Under the pieces are notes generated by a model. That model saw only the letters and a list, made by a program, of their open reading frames with translations, searched no databases and was not told where the DNA came from. Position numbers and translations under genes: made by a program. This document shows, piece by piece, positions 8,748-17,671 of a DNA stretch of 64,000 nt. The DNA is from Massilia yuzhufengensis (GTDB taxonomy: Bacteria > Pseudomonadota > Gammaproteobacteria > Burkholderiales > Burkholderiaceae_D), in the NCBI RefSeq assembly GCF_900112225.1, contig NZ_FOLD01000011.1, forward strand, positions 62,001 to 126,000. The letters run 5' to 3'. Each line of letters opens with the position of its first letter. The stretch's first letter is position 1.

Positions 8748-9281
8748 TTACTGGATGATAAACGAGGTAAATAGTACGTCGGTTACTTCCTGCTCGTCGC
8801 CTTCTTTCTCGAAGGGCTCGCGGATGATGGCCTGGATTTCGGCGGCAAGCTGCTGCTTGCCCTGCACCGTGCTGATTTCCGATGCCTTCTTGCCCGACAG
8901 GAGCAGCAGCACGCGGTTGCGCACGATCGCCATATTGTCCTTGATCAGGGTGCCCTGTTCGGCGCCGTCGACCTGCAGGGTGAACTGCACCTGCAGGTAC
9001 TGCTCGCCGTTTTCCGGCTGCAGGTTGACGGTGAAGGCTTCGACCGGCACGTATTCCGGCTTGGCGCCCGACTCCTTCTTTTTCTTCTTGGTTTCCTTCG
9101 GGCTCTCGTGGCCGGCAGCGGCGTCGCCGCCCTGCATGAAGTACCAGGCCGCGCCCCCGCCGCCGCCGAGCAGCAGCACGGCCGCCACCGCGATGATGAT
9201 CAGCTTCTTCTTGGAGCCGGCCGGCGCTGCCGCTGCTGCGTCTGCCTTGGGATCGGCCTTCATTTTCGGGTTCGCTTTCAA
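8748..9281 (-). CDS. fliL: Flagellar basal-body-associated protein FliL
   Basis: FliL is a single-pass inner-membrane protein that surrounds or stabilises the stator units. The 177 residues include one transmembrane helix (KLIIIAVAAVLLLGGGG, about 25-41) after a short basic Ala-rich N-terminus. A Lys/Glu-rich stretch follows (KETKKKKKESGAKP), then the periplasmic FliL domain (YVPVEAFTVNLQPENGEQYL, LQVQFTLQVDG and a C-terminal VTDVLFTSFIIQ). It starts a sub-block fliL-M-N-O-P-Q-R, separated from fliK by 132 bp. Confidence 0.95.
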   Translation of the reverse strand: MKANPKMKADPKADAAAAAPAGSKKKLIIIAVAAVLLLGGGGGAAWYFMQGGDAAAGHESPKETKKKKKESGAKPEYVPVEAFTVNLQPENGEQYLQVQFTLQVDGAEQGTLIKDNMAIVRNRVLLLLSGKKASEISTVQGKQQLAAEIQAIIREPFEKEGDEQEVTDVLFTSFIIQ

Positions 9282-9413
9282 GATGCCTCTTACTGCCTAA
9301 AAGATTGTGTCCGTTATTATGGCATCATCGTGGGGAGGCCGAGACCGCCAAGCCCCGAAAAGAGGGGATAACGGACGGCAATCCCACAATGATGCGCCGC
9401 GGGGGGCGCCTGG
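9282..9413. other. fliK-fliL intergenic region with inverted repeat
   Basis: This 132-bp gap holds an inverted repeat: GTCCGTTAT at 9309-9317 and ATAACGGAC at 9368-9376. Less perfect complementary flanks lie at 9323-9332 (CATCATCGTG) and 9388-9397 (CACAATGATG). It may be a structured leader or attenuator between fliK and fliL. I saw no convincing sigma28 or sigma54 element. Confidence 0.35.
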
Positions 9414-10733
9414 TCAGGCGAAGGTGTCGACCATTCCGCGTTCGCCCAGCGCCACCGTGCGGGTGGCGGGACGGGCGCCGGCGTCGCCGGCGCCCGCACC
9501 CTCGGTGCTGTCGGCGAAGCGCGGCCCACCGGCGCCACCGTTGCCACGGCGCTCGCCATCCTGGGCCTGGCGCTGTTGCTGGGTGCCCGCATCCACGGTC
9601 GCGTTACCGAGCGCGATACCGCTCTCGCTCATCATCTCGCGCAGGCGCGGCAGGGCGTTTTCCAGTGCCTGGCGGACTTCCGGCTGGCTCGAGGAGAAGG
9701 CCACGCTGGCGCCGTCGTTGCCCACGTTCAGGACCACCTGCACCGGACCCAGGTCCGGCGGGTTCAGGGTCAGGGTTGCGGCCTGCTCCTTGCCGACCAT
9801 GTACACGATGCGCTGGCTGACCTGGTTGTCCCAGGCCTGGGTGCCCACGCGCGCCGGGATCCGGTCGGCCGGCACGGCGGCCGGGTTGAGCGCATCGAGC
9901 TTGGCGGCCTGGGCCTGCAGCTGGGTGACGGCCGGGGCCGGCGCTTCGATGGCGGCGGCGTCGACTGCGACCTGGCGTGCCTGGACCTGCAGCTTGCCCT
10001 GGTTGTCCTGGGCATTGCCCTGAACGGCCGCCTGGGCGGCCTGCTGCACGCCCCGCAGGTCGGCTGCTTCGTCCGGCGCCGGCTGCACGCCGGGCGCCAG
10101 CGCGAAGCCGCCGTCGGCGGCGTCGCCCTCGGTGGCCACGCCCAGGGCCGGGGCGGCGGTGGCGCCGTCGGCGGTGTCGAGCTTGGCAAACGCGGACTGC
10201 AGCGCGGCCAGTTGCTGATCGGCGCCGGCGGCGGGAAGCGGTGCTTCGGCGGTGACTGGCACGGCGGCTGCGGGCGCCGGCTGGGCCAGGCTGGCCATGA
10301 AGGCCAGCATGTCGGTTACCGGGGCCGCCGCGGCTTCGGCGGCGGCGCTCGCGGAGTCGGCCGCCGCGGCGGCGTCCTGCGCGCTGTCGGCGGCTTCGGC
10401 CTGGGCGCCGGCCTGGGCCGTCGCAGGCGCGTCGGACGCGGGCTCGTTCTGCCTGGCCGGCTCGCGCGCGGCCGCTTTCGGTCCCTGGGTGGCGGGCTTG
10501 TCGGCCGGCTTGGCCGTCGTGGCCGGCTTGTTGGCCGAAGCGGAGGCCGGGGCCGCGCCTTGGGCGCTGGAAGGCGCCGTGGCCTGGCGCTGGGCGATCT
10601 CGCGCGACAGCGTGGCGCCGAACTGGCCGCCATCGGCCTGGGCCTGCACGCCGGCGGCGGCATTGCGTTGCGGCTGGGCCAGCGCGCTGGCGCCGGAGAC
10701 CTGGAACGGGAGGGGGTTCGTCTGCATCGTCAT
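9414..10733 (-). CDS. fliK: Flagellar hook-length control protein FliK
   Basis: FliK is the secreted molecular ruler that measures the hook and switches export specificity through FlhB. The frame encodes about 439 residues from the ATG at 10733. A very Ala/Pro/Gln-rich ruler region comes first, followed by the compact C-terminal Flg_hook domain: QRIVYMVGKEQAATLTLNPP, DLGPVQVVLNVGNDGASVAF and LPRLREMMSESGIALGNATV. The frame is open further upstream (ATG at 10778), but that start lies deep inside fliJ and reads no FliK-like residues. At 10733 the gene overlaps the fliJ stop at 10753 not at all. No strong ribosome-binding site is visible, so the start is uncertain by a few codons. Confidence 0.92.
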   Translation of the reverse strand: MTMQTNPLPFQVSGASALAQPQRNAAAGVQAQADGGQFGATLSREIAQRQATAPSSAQGAAPASASANKPATTAKPADKPATQGPKAAAREPARQNEPASDAPATAQAGAQAEAADSAQDAAAAADSASAAAEAAAAPVTDMLAFMASLAQPAPAAAVPVTAEAPLPAAGADQQLAALQSAFAKLDTADGATAAPALGVATEGDAADGGFALAPGVQPAPDEAADLRGVQQAAQAAVQGNAQDNQGKLQVQARQVAVDAAAIEAPAPAVTQLQAQAAKLDALNPAAVPADRIPARVGTQAWDNQVSQRIVYMVGKEQAATLTLNPPDLGPVQVVLNVGNDGASVAFSSSQPEVRQALENALPRLREMMSESGIALGNATVDAGTQQQRQAQDGERRGNGGAGGPRFADSTEGAGAGDAGARPATRTVALGERGMVDTFA

Positions 10734-10752
10734 GGTGAGGGCTCGCTTTGGT

Positions 10753-11196
10753 TCAGCGTTGTTTGTAGCGGGCGCCACGCGCCGCGTGGTCGTCCATCAG
10801 TTTCTGGTCGCGCTTGTTCTCGATCGCGAGCGCCTCGGCTGCGGCGCGTTCGTTCAGGGTGCGGTAGGACAGGCGCTTGCGCTCGCTTTCCTGCCAGGCA
10901 TTCTTTTCGGAATCCGCCTTGTACTGCGCGTGCTTGATCACTTCGCGCTGGCCGATGATTGCGTTGTCCAGCTTGCCGATGAAGGCCACGAAGTTCTGGT
11001 ACGAGAACGGCGTGATGCCGGCGGCCTGGGCCGCGTCGAGCTTGCGCACGTATTCGTCGCGGTAACCGTCCAGCATCACCAGCTTCTGTTCGGCTTCCTC
11101 GACCGCCTTCAGGGCCGCGCCCAGGCGCTTGGCGATCGCGTCGGAATCGCGCTGGGCAAGGTCGATCAGGGTGTCGAGTGCGGATGCATTGGCCAT
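10753..11196 (-). CDS. fliJ: Flagellar export chaperone/stalk protein FliJ
   Basis: FliJ is the coiled-coil central stalk of the export ATPase and an escort for empty chaperones. The 147 residues are almost entirely helical and charged, with heptad-like segments (RLGAALKAVEEAEQKLVMLD, REVIKHAQYKADSEKNAWQE, LNERAAAEALAIENKRDQK). Length matches the E. coli protein (147). It is located directly after fliI (40-bp gap) and before fliK, the canonical order. Confidence 0.94.
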   Translation of the reverse strand: MANASALDTLIDLAQRDSDAIAKRLGAALKAVEEAEQKLVMLDGYRDEYVRKLDAAQAAGITPFSYQNFVAFIGKLDNAIIGQREVIKHAQYKADSEKNAWQESERKRLSYRTLNERAAAEALAIENKRDQKLMDDHAARGARYKQR

Positions 11197-11236
11197 AATA
11201 GGTCACACTATAATGCCGCCAAGCATCCTTTCATCA

Positions 11237-12631
11237 TCAGAACAGAGAGGTCAATTGCCCCAAGCTCTCCAGCATGCTCGCGTTGTCGTGGATTTCCTGG
11301 CACAGGAAGTGTTCGATCTGTTCATTCTTTTCAATCGCCATGTCGAGCACCGGGTCGCTGCCGGCGGCGTAGGCGCCCACGCTGATCAGGTCGCGCGAGC
11401 GCTGGTAGCGCGAATACAGCTGCTTGAGCTTGCGCGCCGCCAGCTGGTGCTCGTGGGTGGTGATGCCGTGCATGGCCCGCGAAATCGACTGTTCGATATC
11501 GATCGCCGGGTAATGGCCGGCCTCGGCCAGGTGACGGTTGAGCACGATGTGGCCGTCCAGGATACCGCGCGCGGCATCGGCGATCGGGTCTTGCTGGTCG
11601 TCGCCCTCGGACAGCACGGTGTAGAAGGCGGTGATCGAGCCGCCACCCTCGAGCCCGTTGCCGGCGCGTTCTACCAGCACCGGCAGCTTGGCGAACACCG
11701 AGGGCGGATAGCCCTTGGTGGCCGGCGGCTCGCCGATGGCCAGCGCGATCTCGCGCTGCGCCATGGCATAGCGGGTAAGCGAATCCATGATCAAGAGGAC
11801 ATTCTTGCCCTGCTCGCGGAAGTGCTCGGCAATGGCGGTAGCGTAGGCCGCGCCCTGCAAGCGCATCAGCGGCGGCGAGTCGGCCGGCGCGGCCACCACG
11901 GCCGAGCGGGCGCGGCCTTCCGGCCCGAGGATCTGCTCGATGAATTCCTTGACTTCGCGACCGCGTTCGCCAATCAGGCCGACCACGATCACGTCGGCCG
12001 TCGTGTAGCGCGCGATCATGCCCAGCAACACCGATTTACCGACACCGGTACCGGCGAACAGGCCCAGGCGCTGGCCGCGGCCGACCGTCAGCATGGCGTT
12101 TATGGCGCGCACGCCCACATCCAGGGTTTCCGAGATCGGCGCGCGGTCGAGCGGGTTGATCGGGCGTGCGTTGAGCGGGCCGACCTCGTCGGTGTTGAGC
12201 GGGCCCTTGCCGTCCAGCGGGCGGCCGGCGCCATCGACCACCCGGCCAAGCAGCTGCATGCCCACCGGCAGGTGGCGCGCCCGGTCGCTCGGGCGGCGGC
12301 GCGGGTGCTGCACCGTGCCCGGCTTGGGCAGGGCCGATTCCACCGGGAACACGCGCGAACCGGGCACCACGCCCTCGACATCGCTCTGCGGCATCAGGAA
12401 CAGGCGCTCGCCTTCGAAACCCACCACTTCGGCCTCGATTTTCGTGCCGTTGGCCATCGGGATGGTGCAGGCGCTGCCGACGGCCAGCTTCAGGCCCACG
12501 CATTCCATCACCAGGCCGGCCACGCGCGTGATGCGCCCGGACACCTGCATCGGTTCGGCGAAGCCGACCAGCGAATCGCAGTCCTTGATGAAAGCTTTCC
12601 AGCGCGCGGTGTGGCGGTCGGTGGTCGCCAT
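11237..12631 (-). CDS. fliI: Flagellum-specific export ATPase FliI
   Basis: FliI is the F1-beta-like ATPase that energises substrate unfolding and docking at the flagellar export gate. The 464-residue protein has the Walker A loop [11 protein letters not shown] (about 190-200). Other family segments are [15 protein letters not shown], the Walker B region [20 protein letters not shown] and the [16 protein letters not shown] stretch of the T3SS ATPases. Length agrees with E. coli FliI (457). It begins 2 bp after fliH. Confidence 0.98.
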   Translation of the reverse strand: MATTDRHTARWKAFIKDCDSLVGFAEPMQVSGRITRVAGLVMECVGLKLAVGSACTIPMANGTKIEAEVVGFEGERLFLMPQSDVEGVVPGSRVFPVESALPKPGTVQHPRRRPSDRARHLPVGMQLLGRVVDGAGRPLDGKGPLNTDEVGPLNARPINPLDRAPISETLDVGVRAINAMLTVGRGQRLGLFAGTGVGKSVLLGMIARYTTADVIVVGLIGERGREVKEFIEQILGPEGRARSAVVAAPADSPPLMRLQGAAYATAIAEHFREQGKNVLLIMDSLTRYAMAQREIALAIGEPPATKGYPPSVFAKLPVLVERAGNGLEGGGSITAFYTVLSEGDDQQDPIADAARGILDGHIVLNRHLAEAGHYPAIDIEQSISRAMHGITTHEHQLAARKLKQLYSRYQRSRDLISVGAYAAGSDPVLDMAIEKNEQIEHFLCQEIHDNASMLESLGQLTSLF

Positions 12632-12633
12632 GC

Positions 12634-13359
12634 TCAGTTTCCGAGCCAGTCGACGTTGCCCTGCAGGGCGTGGGTCAGGCGGCCCCAGCGCGCCGCAGCC
12701 TGGGCGTCGATCTGGTTGCTGGCGGTATCGACCTTGCAGCCGCCGCGCGCCATGCCGGCGTCGTCGACGATGCGCCAGCCGCCCTTGATCAGTTCCTGGC
12801 CCATGGCCTGGCGCACGATCTCGGCGTCGTCCGGGTTGAGCGTGAGCGTGGCCGGCTGGGCCAACACCGGCAGGTAGCCGATCGCTTCCTGCACCACCGG
12901 CAAGATCAGTTCCGGGCGCACGTCGAAGGCCGTGCGCACCATGCCGCGCGCCAGGCGCAGGGCCAGTTCCAGCACGTCGTGGGCGATGGTCTCGTCGGCC
13001 TGCACCACGGCGTCGCTGAAGGTGGCGGCGATGCTGCGCAGGTGTTCCAGCTCGGCGGACGCTTCTTGCTGGCCAGCCGCGGCGCCGTCGGCATAGCCTT
13101 CGGCATGGCCGGCAGCGCGGCCGGCTTCCAGGCCTTCGGCATAGCCTTCCGCGCGCGCCTGCTCATGGATCGCTTCGAGCTCTTCGGCGGTGGGGAGCGT
13201 CACGTTGGGCACGAACTCGCCCGCCTCGGGCGCGGCGGCCGGGGCAGGGGCCGGTGGCGGCGCCATCGCGGCGCGGCGCGCCACGGTGCTCGGGCGTTCG
13301 TCGCCGAACGAGGTCATTTCCCAGCGCTGATAAGCGCTTTGCTGTTCCTTTGGAATCAT
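12634..13359 (-). CDS. fliH: Flagellar export ATPase regulator FliH
   Basis: FliH is the peripheral stalk that holds FliI at the C ring. The 241-residue protein starts [20 protein letters not shown], whose Trp-containing N-terminus is the FliN/FlhA-binding feature of FliH. A Pro/Ala linker follows, then a long helix with repeated small-residue spacing ([20 protein letters not shown], about 116-135), and a globular end ([20 protein letters not shown]). Its ATG overlaps the fliG TGA by one base. Confidence 0.94.
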   Translation of the reverse strand: MIPKEQQSAYQRWEMTSFGDERPSTVARRAAMAPPPAPAPAAAPEAGEFVPNVTLPTAEELEAIHEQARAEGYAEGLEAGRAAGHAEGYADGAAAGQQEASAELEHLRSIAATFSDAVVQADETIAHDVLELALRLARGMVRTAFDVRPELILPVVQEAIGYLPVLAQPATLTLNPDDAEIVRQAMGQELIKGGWRIVDDAGMARGGCKVDTASNQIDAQAAARWGRLTHALQGNVDWLGN

Positions 13360-14363
13360 CAGACGAAGGAATCCTCACCTTTACCGCCCAGCACGATCTG
13401 GCCCTCGTCCGCCAGGCGGCGCACGATTTGCAGGATCTGTTTCTGCTGGGTTTCCACTTCCGACAGGCGGACCGGGCCTTTCGACTCCAGGTCTTCGCGC
13501 ATCATCTCGCTGGCGCGCTGCGACATGTTCTTGAAGATCTTGTCACGCAAATCTTGCGAGGCGCCCTTGAGCGCGATGATCAGCATGTCGGACTGCACTT
13601 CGCGCAGCAGCAGCTGGATGCCGCGGTCGTCGATGTCGATGATGTTATCGAACACGAACATCTCGTCCATGATCTTCTGCGCCATGTCGTTGTCGTAGTT
13701 CTTGATGTTGTCCATCACCGCCGATTCCTGCTCGCCGCTCATGAAGTTCAGGATCTCGGCCGCGGTGCGCACGCCGCCCAGCGAGGACTTCTTGATGTTC
13801 TCGTTACCCGACAGCAGCTTGGTCAGCACGTCGTTCAGCTCGCGCAACGCGGCAGGCTGGACGCCGTCGAGCGTGGCGATGCGCAGCACCACGTCGTTGC
13901 GCAGGCGTTCGGTGAAGTGTGCCAGGATCTCGCAAGCCTGGTCGCGCTCGAGGTGGACCAGGATGGTGGCGATGATCTGCGGGTGCTCGTTGCGGATCAG
14001 TTCGGCGACCGACGGCGAATCCATCCACTTCAGGCTCTCGATGCCGGACGCGTCCTTGCCGCCCAGGATGCGGTTGAGCAGCACGGCGGCCTTGTCGTCG
14101 CCCAGCGCCTTGGTGAGCACCTGGCGGATGTATTCGTCCGAATCCAGGCCCACGGTCGAGTGCAGGTTGGTTTCTTCGACAAACGCTTCCAGCACCTTCA
14201 CCACTTCGCCGTGCTGCACGGCCTTCATCTGCGCCATCGCGCCGCCGAGCTTGAGCACTTCACGCGGGCCGAGGAATTTCATCACTTCGGCCGCTTCCGC
14301 TTCGCCCAGGGCCAGCATCAGGATCGCTGCCTGCTGGATGCCTTCTTTGTCCTTGTCACTCAT
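13359..14363 (-). CDS. fliG: Flagellar motor switch protein FliG
   Basis: FliG links the MS ring to the C ring and contacts the stator to produce torque. The 334 residues contain the N-terminal FliF-binding part (AAILMLALGEAEAAEVMKFL) and the EHPQ motif in the middle domain (IRNEHPQIIATILVHLERDQ). The C-terminal charged helix with conserved Arg, Asp and Glu follows (FVFDNIIDIDDRGIQLLLRE). Length matches E. coli FliG (331). The start overlaps fliF by 8 bp. Confidence 0.98.
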   Translation of the reverse strand: MSDKDKEGIQQAAILMLALGEAEAAEVMKFLGPREVLKLGGAMAQMKAVQHGEVVKVLEAFVEETNLHSTVGLDSDEYIRQVLTKALGDDKAAVLLNRILGGKDASGIESLKWMDSPSVAELIRNEHPQIIATILVHLERDQACEILAHFTERLRNDVVLRIATLDGVQPAALRELNDVLTKLLSGNENIKKSSLGGVRTAAEILNFMSGEQESAVMDNIKNYDNDMAQKIMDEMFVFDNIIDIDDRGIQLLLREVQSDMLIIALKGASQDLRDKIFKNMSQRASEMMREDLESKGPVRLSEVETQQKQILQIVRRLADEGQIVLGGKGEDSFV

Positions 14364-16041
14364 TTGATCCCAACCATGCTTTTACAACGTTAGCGACGAT
14401 CCGCGGGTCCTTGCGCGCCAGTTCCTGCGCCATGATCAGGTTGGCGCGGTAGCCCTGGTTCCTGCGTTCCACTTCCTGTTCTTCCAGCTCTTCCTCGGCA
14501 ATGACGGCCTCGGCTTCGATTTCTTCTTCGGTCTCCGGCTCCGGTTCCGGCGGCACGGCGGTGGCTTCGTCGAACTTCTTGATCGCCGGGCGCATCAGCG
14601 GCAGCAGGATCCGGAAGTAGAGGAAGGCCAGCACCGCGAACAGCAGCAGGTACTTGCCGATTTCCTTGGCCAGCGGCAGGTTGGCCGGGTCGCGCCACCA
14701 GTCGACCTCAAGCGGTGCATCGTCCGGCTTGTCGACGCCGTTGAACGGAGCGTTGGTCACGTTCAGGGTGTCGCCGCGCGTCTGCGAGTAGCCCATCGCC
14801 TGTTTCACCAGCTCATTGATCTGCGCCACTTCGGCGGCGGCCAGCGGGCGCACGGTGACCTTGCCGGTCTTCGGGTCCACGCTGCGGCGGTAGTTCACCA
14901 CCACGCCCACCGTCAGGCGCTTGATGCCGCCCATCGGCCGCTGCTCGTAGCGGATGGTCTTGTCGACTTCGAAATTGGTGGTGGCGTCCTTGCGGGTAGG
15001 GCCACCGGCGGCCGGCACGTTGGCGCCGGCCGGCTGGCCGTCGATCGGCGCCGTGGCCACGCCCGGCGGCTGGTTCGACAGCGCGCCCGGCACCCCGGAA
15101 GCGCCACCGCCCGGCTGGGTCGATTCCGAGGTCTGCTGGCTGCGGATCGCCTGCGGCTCCGGCGGCGAATTCGGCTTGTACATCTCGGCGGCGGTATCGA
15201 CCTGGGCGAAGTCCACTTCGGCGGTCGCTTCGGCGCGCACGTTTTCCTTGCCGACCAGCGGGGCGATGATCGATTCGACCTGCTTGATGATGTTCTGCTG
15301 GACCTGGTCGACGTACTTGAGCTGGGTGGCGTCCAGGCCCTTGTTGCCGGCCGCCTTGTTCGAGGTGTCCGACAGCAGGTTGCCGGTCTGGTCGACCACG
15401 GTGACGTTGCCGACCGTCAGTTCCGGGACGCTGGACGCGACCAGGTGGACGATGGCGCTGACCTGGCCCGGATCGAGGGCGCGGCCCGGCTGCAGGTTCA
15501 ACAGCACGGAGGCGGTGGGCTTTTGCTGGTCGCGCACGAAGACGGACGGTTTCGGCAGCGCCAGGTGGACGCGCGCCGCGCTGACCGAACCGAGCGACTG
15601 GATCGAGCGCGCCAGTTCGCCTTCGAGCGAGCGCTGGTAATTGACCTGTTCCAGGAACTGGGACACGCCCAGCTTCTGGTTTTCCATCAGCTCGAAGCCC
15701 ACATTGCCGCCTTTCGGCAGACCCTGCGCGGCCAGTTTCAGGCGCAGGTCATGGATCTGCTCGCTTGGCACGAGGATCGCGCTGCCGCCTTCGGAAAACT
15801 TGTACTTGACCCCCATCTGGTCGAGCGAGGCGGTAATGGCGCCGCCGTCGCGGTCGCTGTAGTTCGAGAACAGCACCTTGTAGTCCGGCGCCTGGCTCCA
15901 CATCCAGAGCGCAGCCATGATGGCCACCACGAGCGCAATGCCGCCGCCGAGGGCGACACGCTTGCCCATCGTGGTCTGGAAAAAGCCCTGGCGCTGGTCT
16001 GCGGCCGGGATGTCGTTCAAGTCTTCAGCAACTGCTGCCAT
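14356..16041 (-). CDS. fliF: Flagellar MS-ring protein FliF
   Basis: FliF forms the MS ring, the base on which the motor assembles. The 561-residue protein has two transmembrane helices, about residues 28-48 (ALGGGIALVVAIMAALWMW) and about 462-483 (GKYLLLFAVLAFLYFRILLP). Between them lie YscJ-like ring domains (ITASLDQMGVKYKFSEGG and GELARSIQSLGSVSAARVHL). The acidic C-terminal tail ends in DPRIVANVVKAWLGSNE, the FliG-binding segment. It is the first gene of the leftward fliF-to-fliR series and is divergent from fliE across 172 bp. Confidence 0.98.
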   Translation of the reverse strand: MAAVAEDLNDIPAADQRQGFFQTTMGKRVALGGGIALVVAIMAALWMWSQAPDYKVLFSNYSDRDGGAITASLDQMGVKYKFSEGGSAILVPSEQIHDLRLKLAAQGLPKGGNVGFELMENQKLGVSQFLEQVNYQRSLEGELARSIQSLGSVSAARVHLALPKPSVFVRDQQKPTASVLLNLQPGRALDPGQVSAIVHLVASSVPELTVGNVTVVDQTGNLLSDTSNKAAGNKGLDATQLKYVDQVQQNIIKQVESIIAPLVGKENVRAEATAEVDFAQVDTAAEMYKPNSPPEPQAIRSQQTSESTQPGGGASGVPGALSNQPPGVATAPIDGQPAGANVPAAGGPTRKDATTNFEVDKTIRYEQRPMGGIKRLTVGVVVNYRRSVDPKTGKVTVRPLAAAEVAQINELVKQAMGYSQTRGDTLNVTNAPFNGVDKPDDAPLEVDWWRDPANLPLAKEIGKYLLLFAVLAFLYFRILLPLMRPAIKKFDEATAVPPEPEPETEEEIEAEAVIAEEELEEQEVERRNQGYRANLIMAQELARKDPRIVANVVKAWLGSNE

Positions 16042-16213
16042 GGTGGGTAGGTGTCCGGATGGAGGGATTAGCGAGCATTATGAAGCCACAAGGCAACATT
16101 CAAACCCTGAAATAGGGGTATAAACCCGTGCTTCTTCAGAGGAGGAAATTGCTCAGGCACTGATATTCTGACAGCCTGAACAGAGAAGTTCGAATCGACA
16201 GCAGGAGAGAACG

Positions 16214-16579
16214 ATGAGTATTGGTGGAATCGGAGGCATCGACAGCAGCCGCATCCAGGCGATGATGGAGCAATTGAAGTCCGCGGCAACCAAGCCGGCG
16301 GCAGCACCGCTCGCGCCTGGTGGAACGGTTGGGCTCGGAGAAAAGCCAGTCGCCAAGCTCGACTTCGCCGACGCGCTGAGGACCACGCTCGAGGGCGTCA
16401 GCAACACCCAGAAAGCTGCAAGCGAACTGGGCCAGCGGTTTGCGATGGGCGATGATACCGTGAGTTTGTCCGACACGATGATCGCAATGCAGAAATCGAG
16501 CATCGCTTTCCAGAGTACGGTGCAAGTACGCAACAAACTCGTATCAGCCTACCACGACATCATGAACATGCAGGTGTAA
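16214..16579 (+). CDS. fliE: Flagellar hook-basal body adapter FliE
   Basis: FliE joins the MS ring and export gate to the proximal rod. The 121-residue product begins MSIGGIGGIDSSRIQAMMEQ and has the conserved C-terminal pair of helices: LDFADALRTTLEGVSNTQKA, DDTVSLSDTMIAMQKSSIAF and VRNKLVSAYHDIMNMQV. Length is close to the family norm (about 104-115). An AGGAGAGA ribosome-binding site lies just before the ATG. It is transcribed away from fliF, whereas fliE and fliF are often divergent or adjacent in other species too. A hairpin with a T-run follows at 16652-16676. Confidence 0.96.
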   Translation: MSIGGIGGIDSSRIQAMMEQLKSAATKPAAAPLAPGGTVGLGEKPVAKLDFADALRTTLEGVSNTQKAASELGQRFAMGDDTVSLSDTMIAMQKSSIAFQSTVQVRNKLVSAYHDIMNMQV

Positions 16580-16651
16580 GCCTGACCCCGAAGTGGATTT
16601 AAAAAAAATGGACACGAGCTCAGCTGTATCGCATCACCTGCAGAAAAAAGC

Positions 16652-16676
16652 AAACCGGCCGATGGCCGGTTTTTTT
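16652..16676 (+). terminator. Intrinsic terminator downstream of fliE
   Basis: AACCGGCC and GGCCGGTT form an 8-bp stem with a GAT loop, followed by a run of seven T on the plus strand. It lies 73 bp after the fliE stop inside the repeat block, and part of its T-run is the start of the first 158-bp repeat. Confidence 0.7.
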
Positions 16677-16983
16677 ACTTCGGGGTCAGGTCTGAAATTT
16701 AGACACGAGCTCGACCGTATCTCACTATTTTCAGAAAAAATGTCTTCTCAGCATTTGGAATCAGGATATTTTTTGATCTCGCTGGCGCGGCGACAACTTT
16801 GCAAAGGCAATCAATCTGAGGCCAAGGTTTTTTTACTTCGGGGTCAGGTCTGAAATTTAGACACGAGCTCGACCGTATCTCACTATTTTCAGAAAAAATG
16901 TCTTCTCAGCATTTGGAATCAGGATATTTTTTGATCTCGCTGGCGCGGCGACAACTTTGCAAAGGCAATCAATCTGAGGCCAA
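16668..16983. repeat. Perfect tandem duplication, 2 x 158 bp
   Basis: Bases 16668-16825 and 16826-16983 are identical by eye, unit length 158 bp, with no spacer. Each unit begins GGTTTTTTTACTTCGGGG and ends ATCTGAGGCCAA. Its middle is lower in GC than the flanking genes. Complete identity points to a recent duplication, or to ongoing copy-number change by slippage or recombination. Confidence 0.92.
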
Positions 16984-17044
16984 TGCAGAGCTCGTGTCCA
17001 AATGTCAGACCTGACCCCGAAGTGGATTTAAAAAAAACGGGGCC

Positions 17045-17506
17045 TTAGGCGGCTTCGGCTTCCTTGCGTTGAAAGGTCATCGGGATGCTGGCGTCGCGCG
17101 GGGCGGGTTCGGGGAGGAGCGAGGCCAGGGTGTGGCGGTCGAGTTCGCCCAGGTAGGCCGCCGTGGCATTGCCGAGCACGCCCTTCAGGCCGCAATCCTT
17201 GACCAGCCCGCACGGGTTGCCGCCCGGGTCGAAGCACTCGGCCATGTAGAAATCGCTCTCGCTCTGGCGCACCACGGCGCCGATATTGATGTCGGCCGGC
17301 TTGTGGGCCAGGCGGAAACCGCCGTTGCGGCCGCGGATCGTTTCGATCACGCCATTGCGGCCCAGCTCGTGCACGACCTTCATCAGGTGGTTTTTCGAGA
17401 TGCTGTGCAGGTCGGCGATTTCCTGGATCGTCACGAGGCGCCCCGGGTTGCTGCCAAGGTGGAGCAGGGTCCGCAGGGTGTAGTCGGTGAAGGAAGTCAG
17501 GCGCAT
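17045..17506 (-). CDS. nsrR: Rrf2-family regulator, NsrR type
   Basis: NsrR is an iron-sulfur repressor that loses its cluster when exposed to nitric oxide. The 153-residue product starts MRLTSFTDYTLRTLLHLG, has a winged helix with SISKNHLMKVVHELGRNG at the recognition helix, and carries three Cys at 91, 99 and 105 (ECFDPGGNPCGLVKDCGLK). This is the cluster-ligand pattern of NsrR. Met-Arg-Leu at 17506 is preferred over upstream in-frame Met codons because it matches the family N-terminus. No nitric-oxide-detoxifying gene lies next to it, so the targets are elsewhere. IscR is less likely because its Cys spacing differs. Confidence 0.85.
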   Translation of the reverse strand: MRLTSFTDYTLRTLLHLGSNPGRLVTIQEIADLHSISKNHLMKVVHELGRNGVIETIRGRNGGFRLAHKPADINIGAVVRQSESDFYMAECFDPGGNPCGLVKDCGLKGVLGNATAAYLGELDRHTLASLLPEPAPRDASIPMTFQRKEAEAA

Positions 17507-17671
17507 GATCGGGCAAGTATATCCCATCGCCATGTCGGGCGAGCGCGATCGCATCGGCTGCAAGCCATGCATAACGACCAGTTATTACAAACCATTACTT
17601 GCCTTGACGTTCTTGTCGTTTCAATATGTCGGTAGGCAGCAACGCCCGCTGCCGTATGCCGGAGCCCGCAC

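Larger units (their letters stand above)
16581..17037. repeat. Composite repeat block: 28-bp direct repeats enclosing inverted and tandem copies
   Basis: The 465 bp between fliE and the nsrR-like gene are non-coding and repetitive. An identical 28-bp segment (starting CCTGACCCCGAAGTGG, ending in eight A) occurs at 16581-16608 and 17010-17037. A 36-bp segment (starting ACTTCGGGGTCAGG, ending ACACGAGCTC) occurs at 16677-16712 and 16835-16870. Its reverse complement lies at 16988-17023 with two mismatches. A diverged relative of the segment after GACACGAGCTC starts at 16611. The arrangement suggests a non-autonomous mobile or REP-like element that has duplicated internally. No transposase is encoded. 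Confidence 0.85.

Noticed and set aside
16042-16213. Sigma54 promoter between fliF and fliE
   Set aside because: The best GG/GC pairs on either strand have the wrong spacing (9 or 11 instead of 10 bases), so I do not call a site.
16593-16853. 86-codon frame inside the repeat block
   Set aside because: It spans the terminator hairpin and the repeat junction and has no ribosome-binding site. The sequence is explained as a repeat element.
16668-16983. Possible CRISPR-like array
   Set aside because: There are only two units, they adjoin without spacers and are 158 bp long; no cas genes are near.
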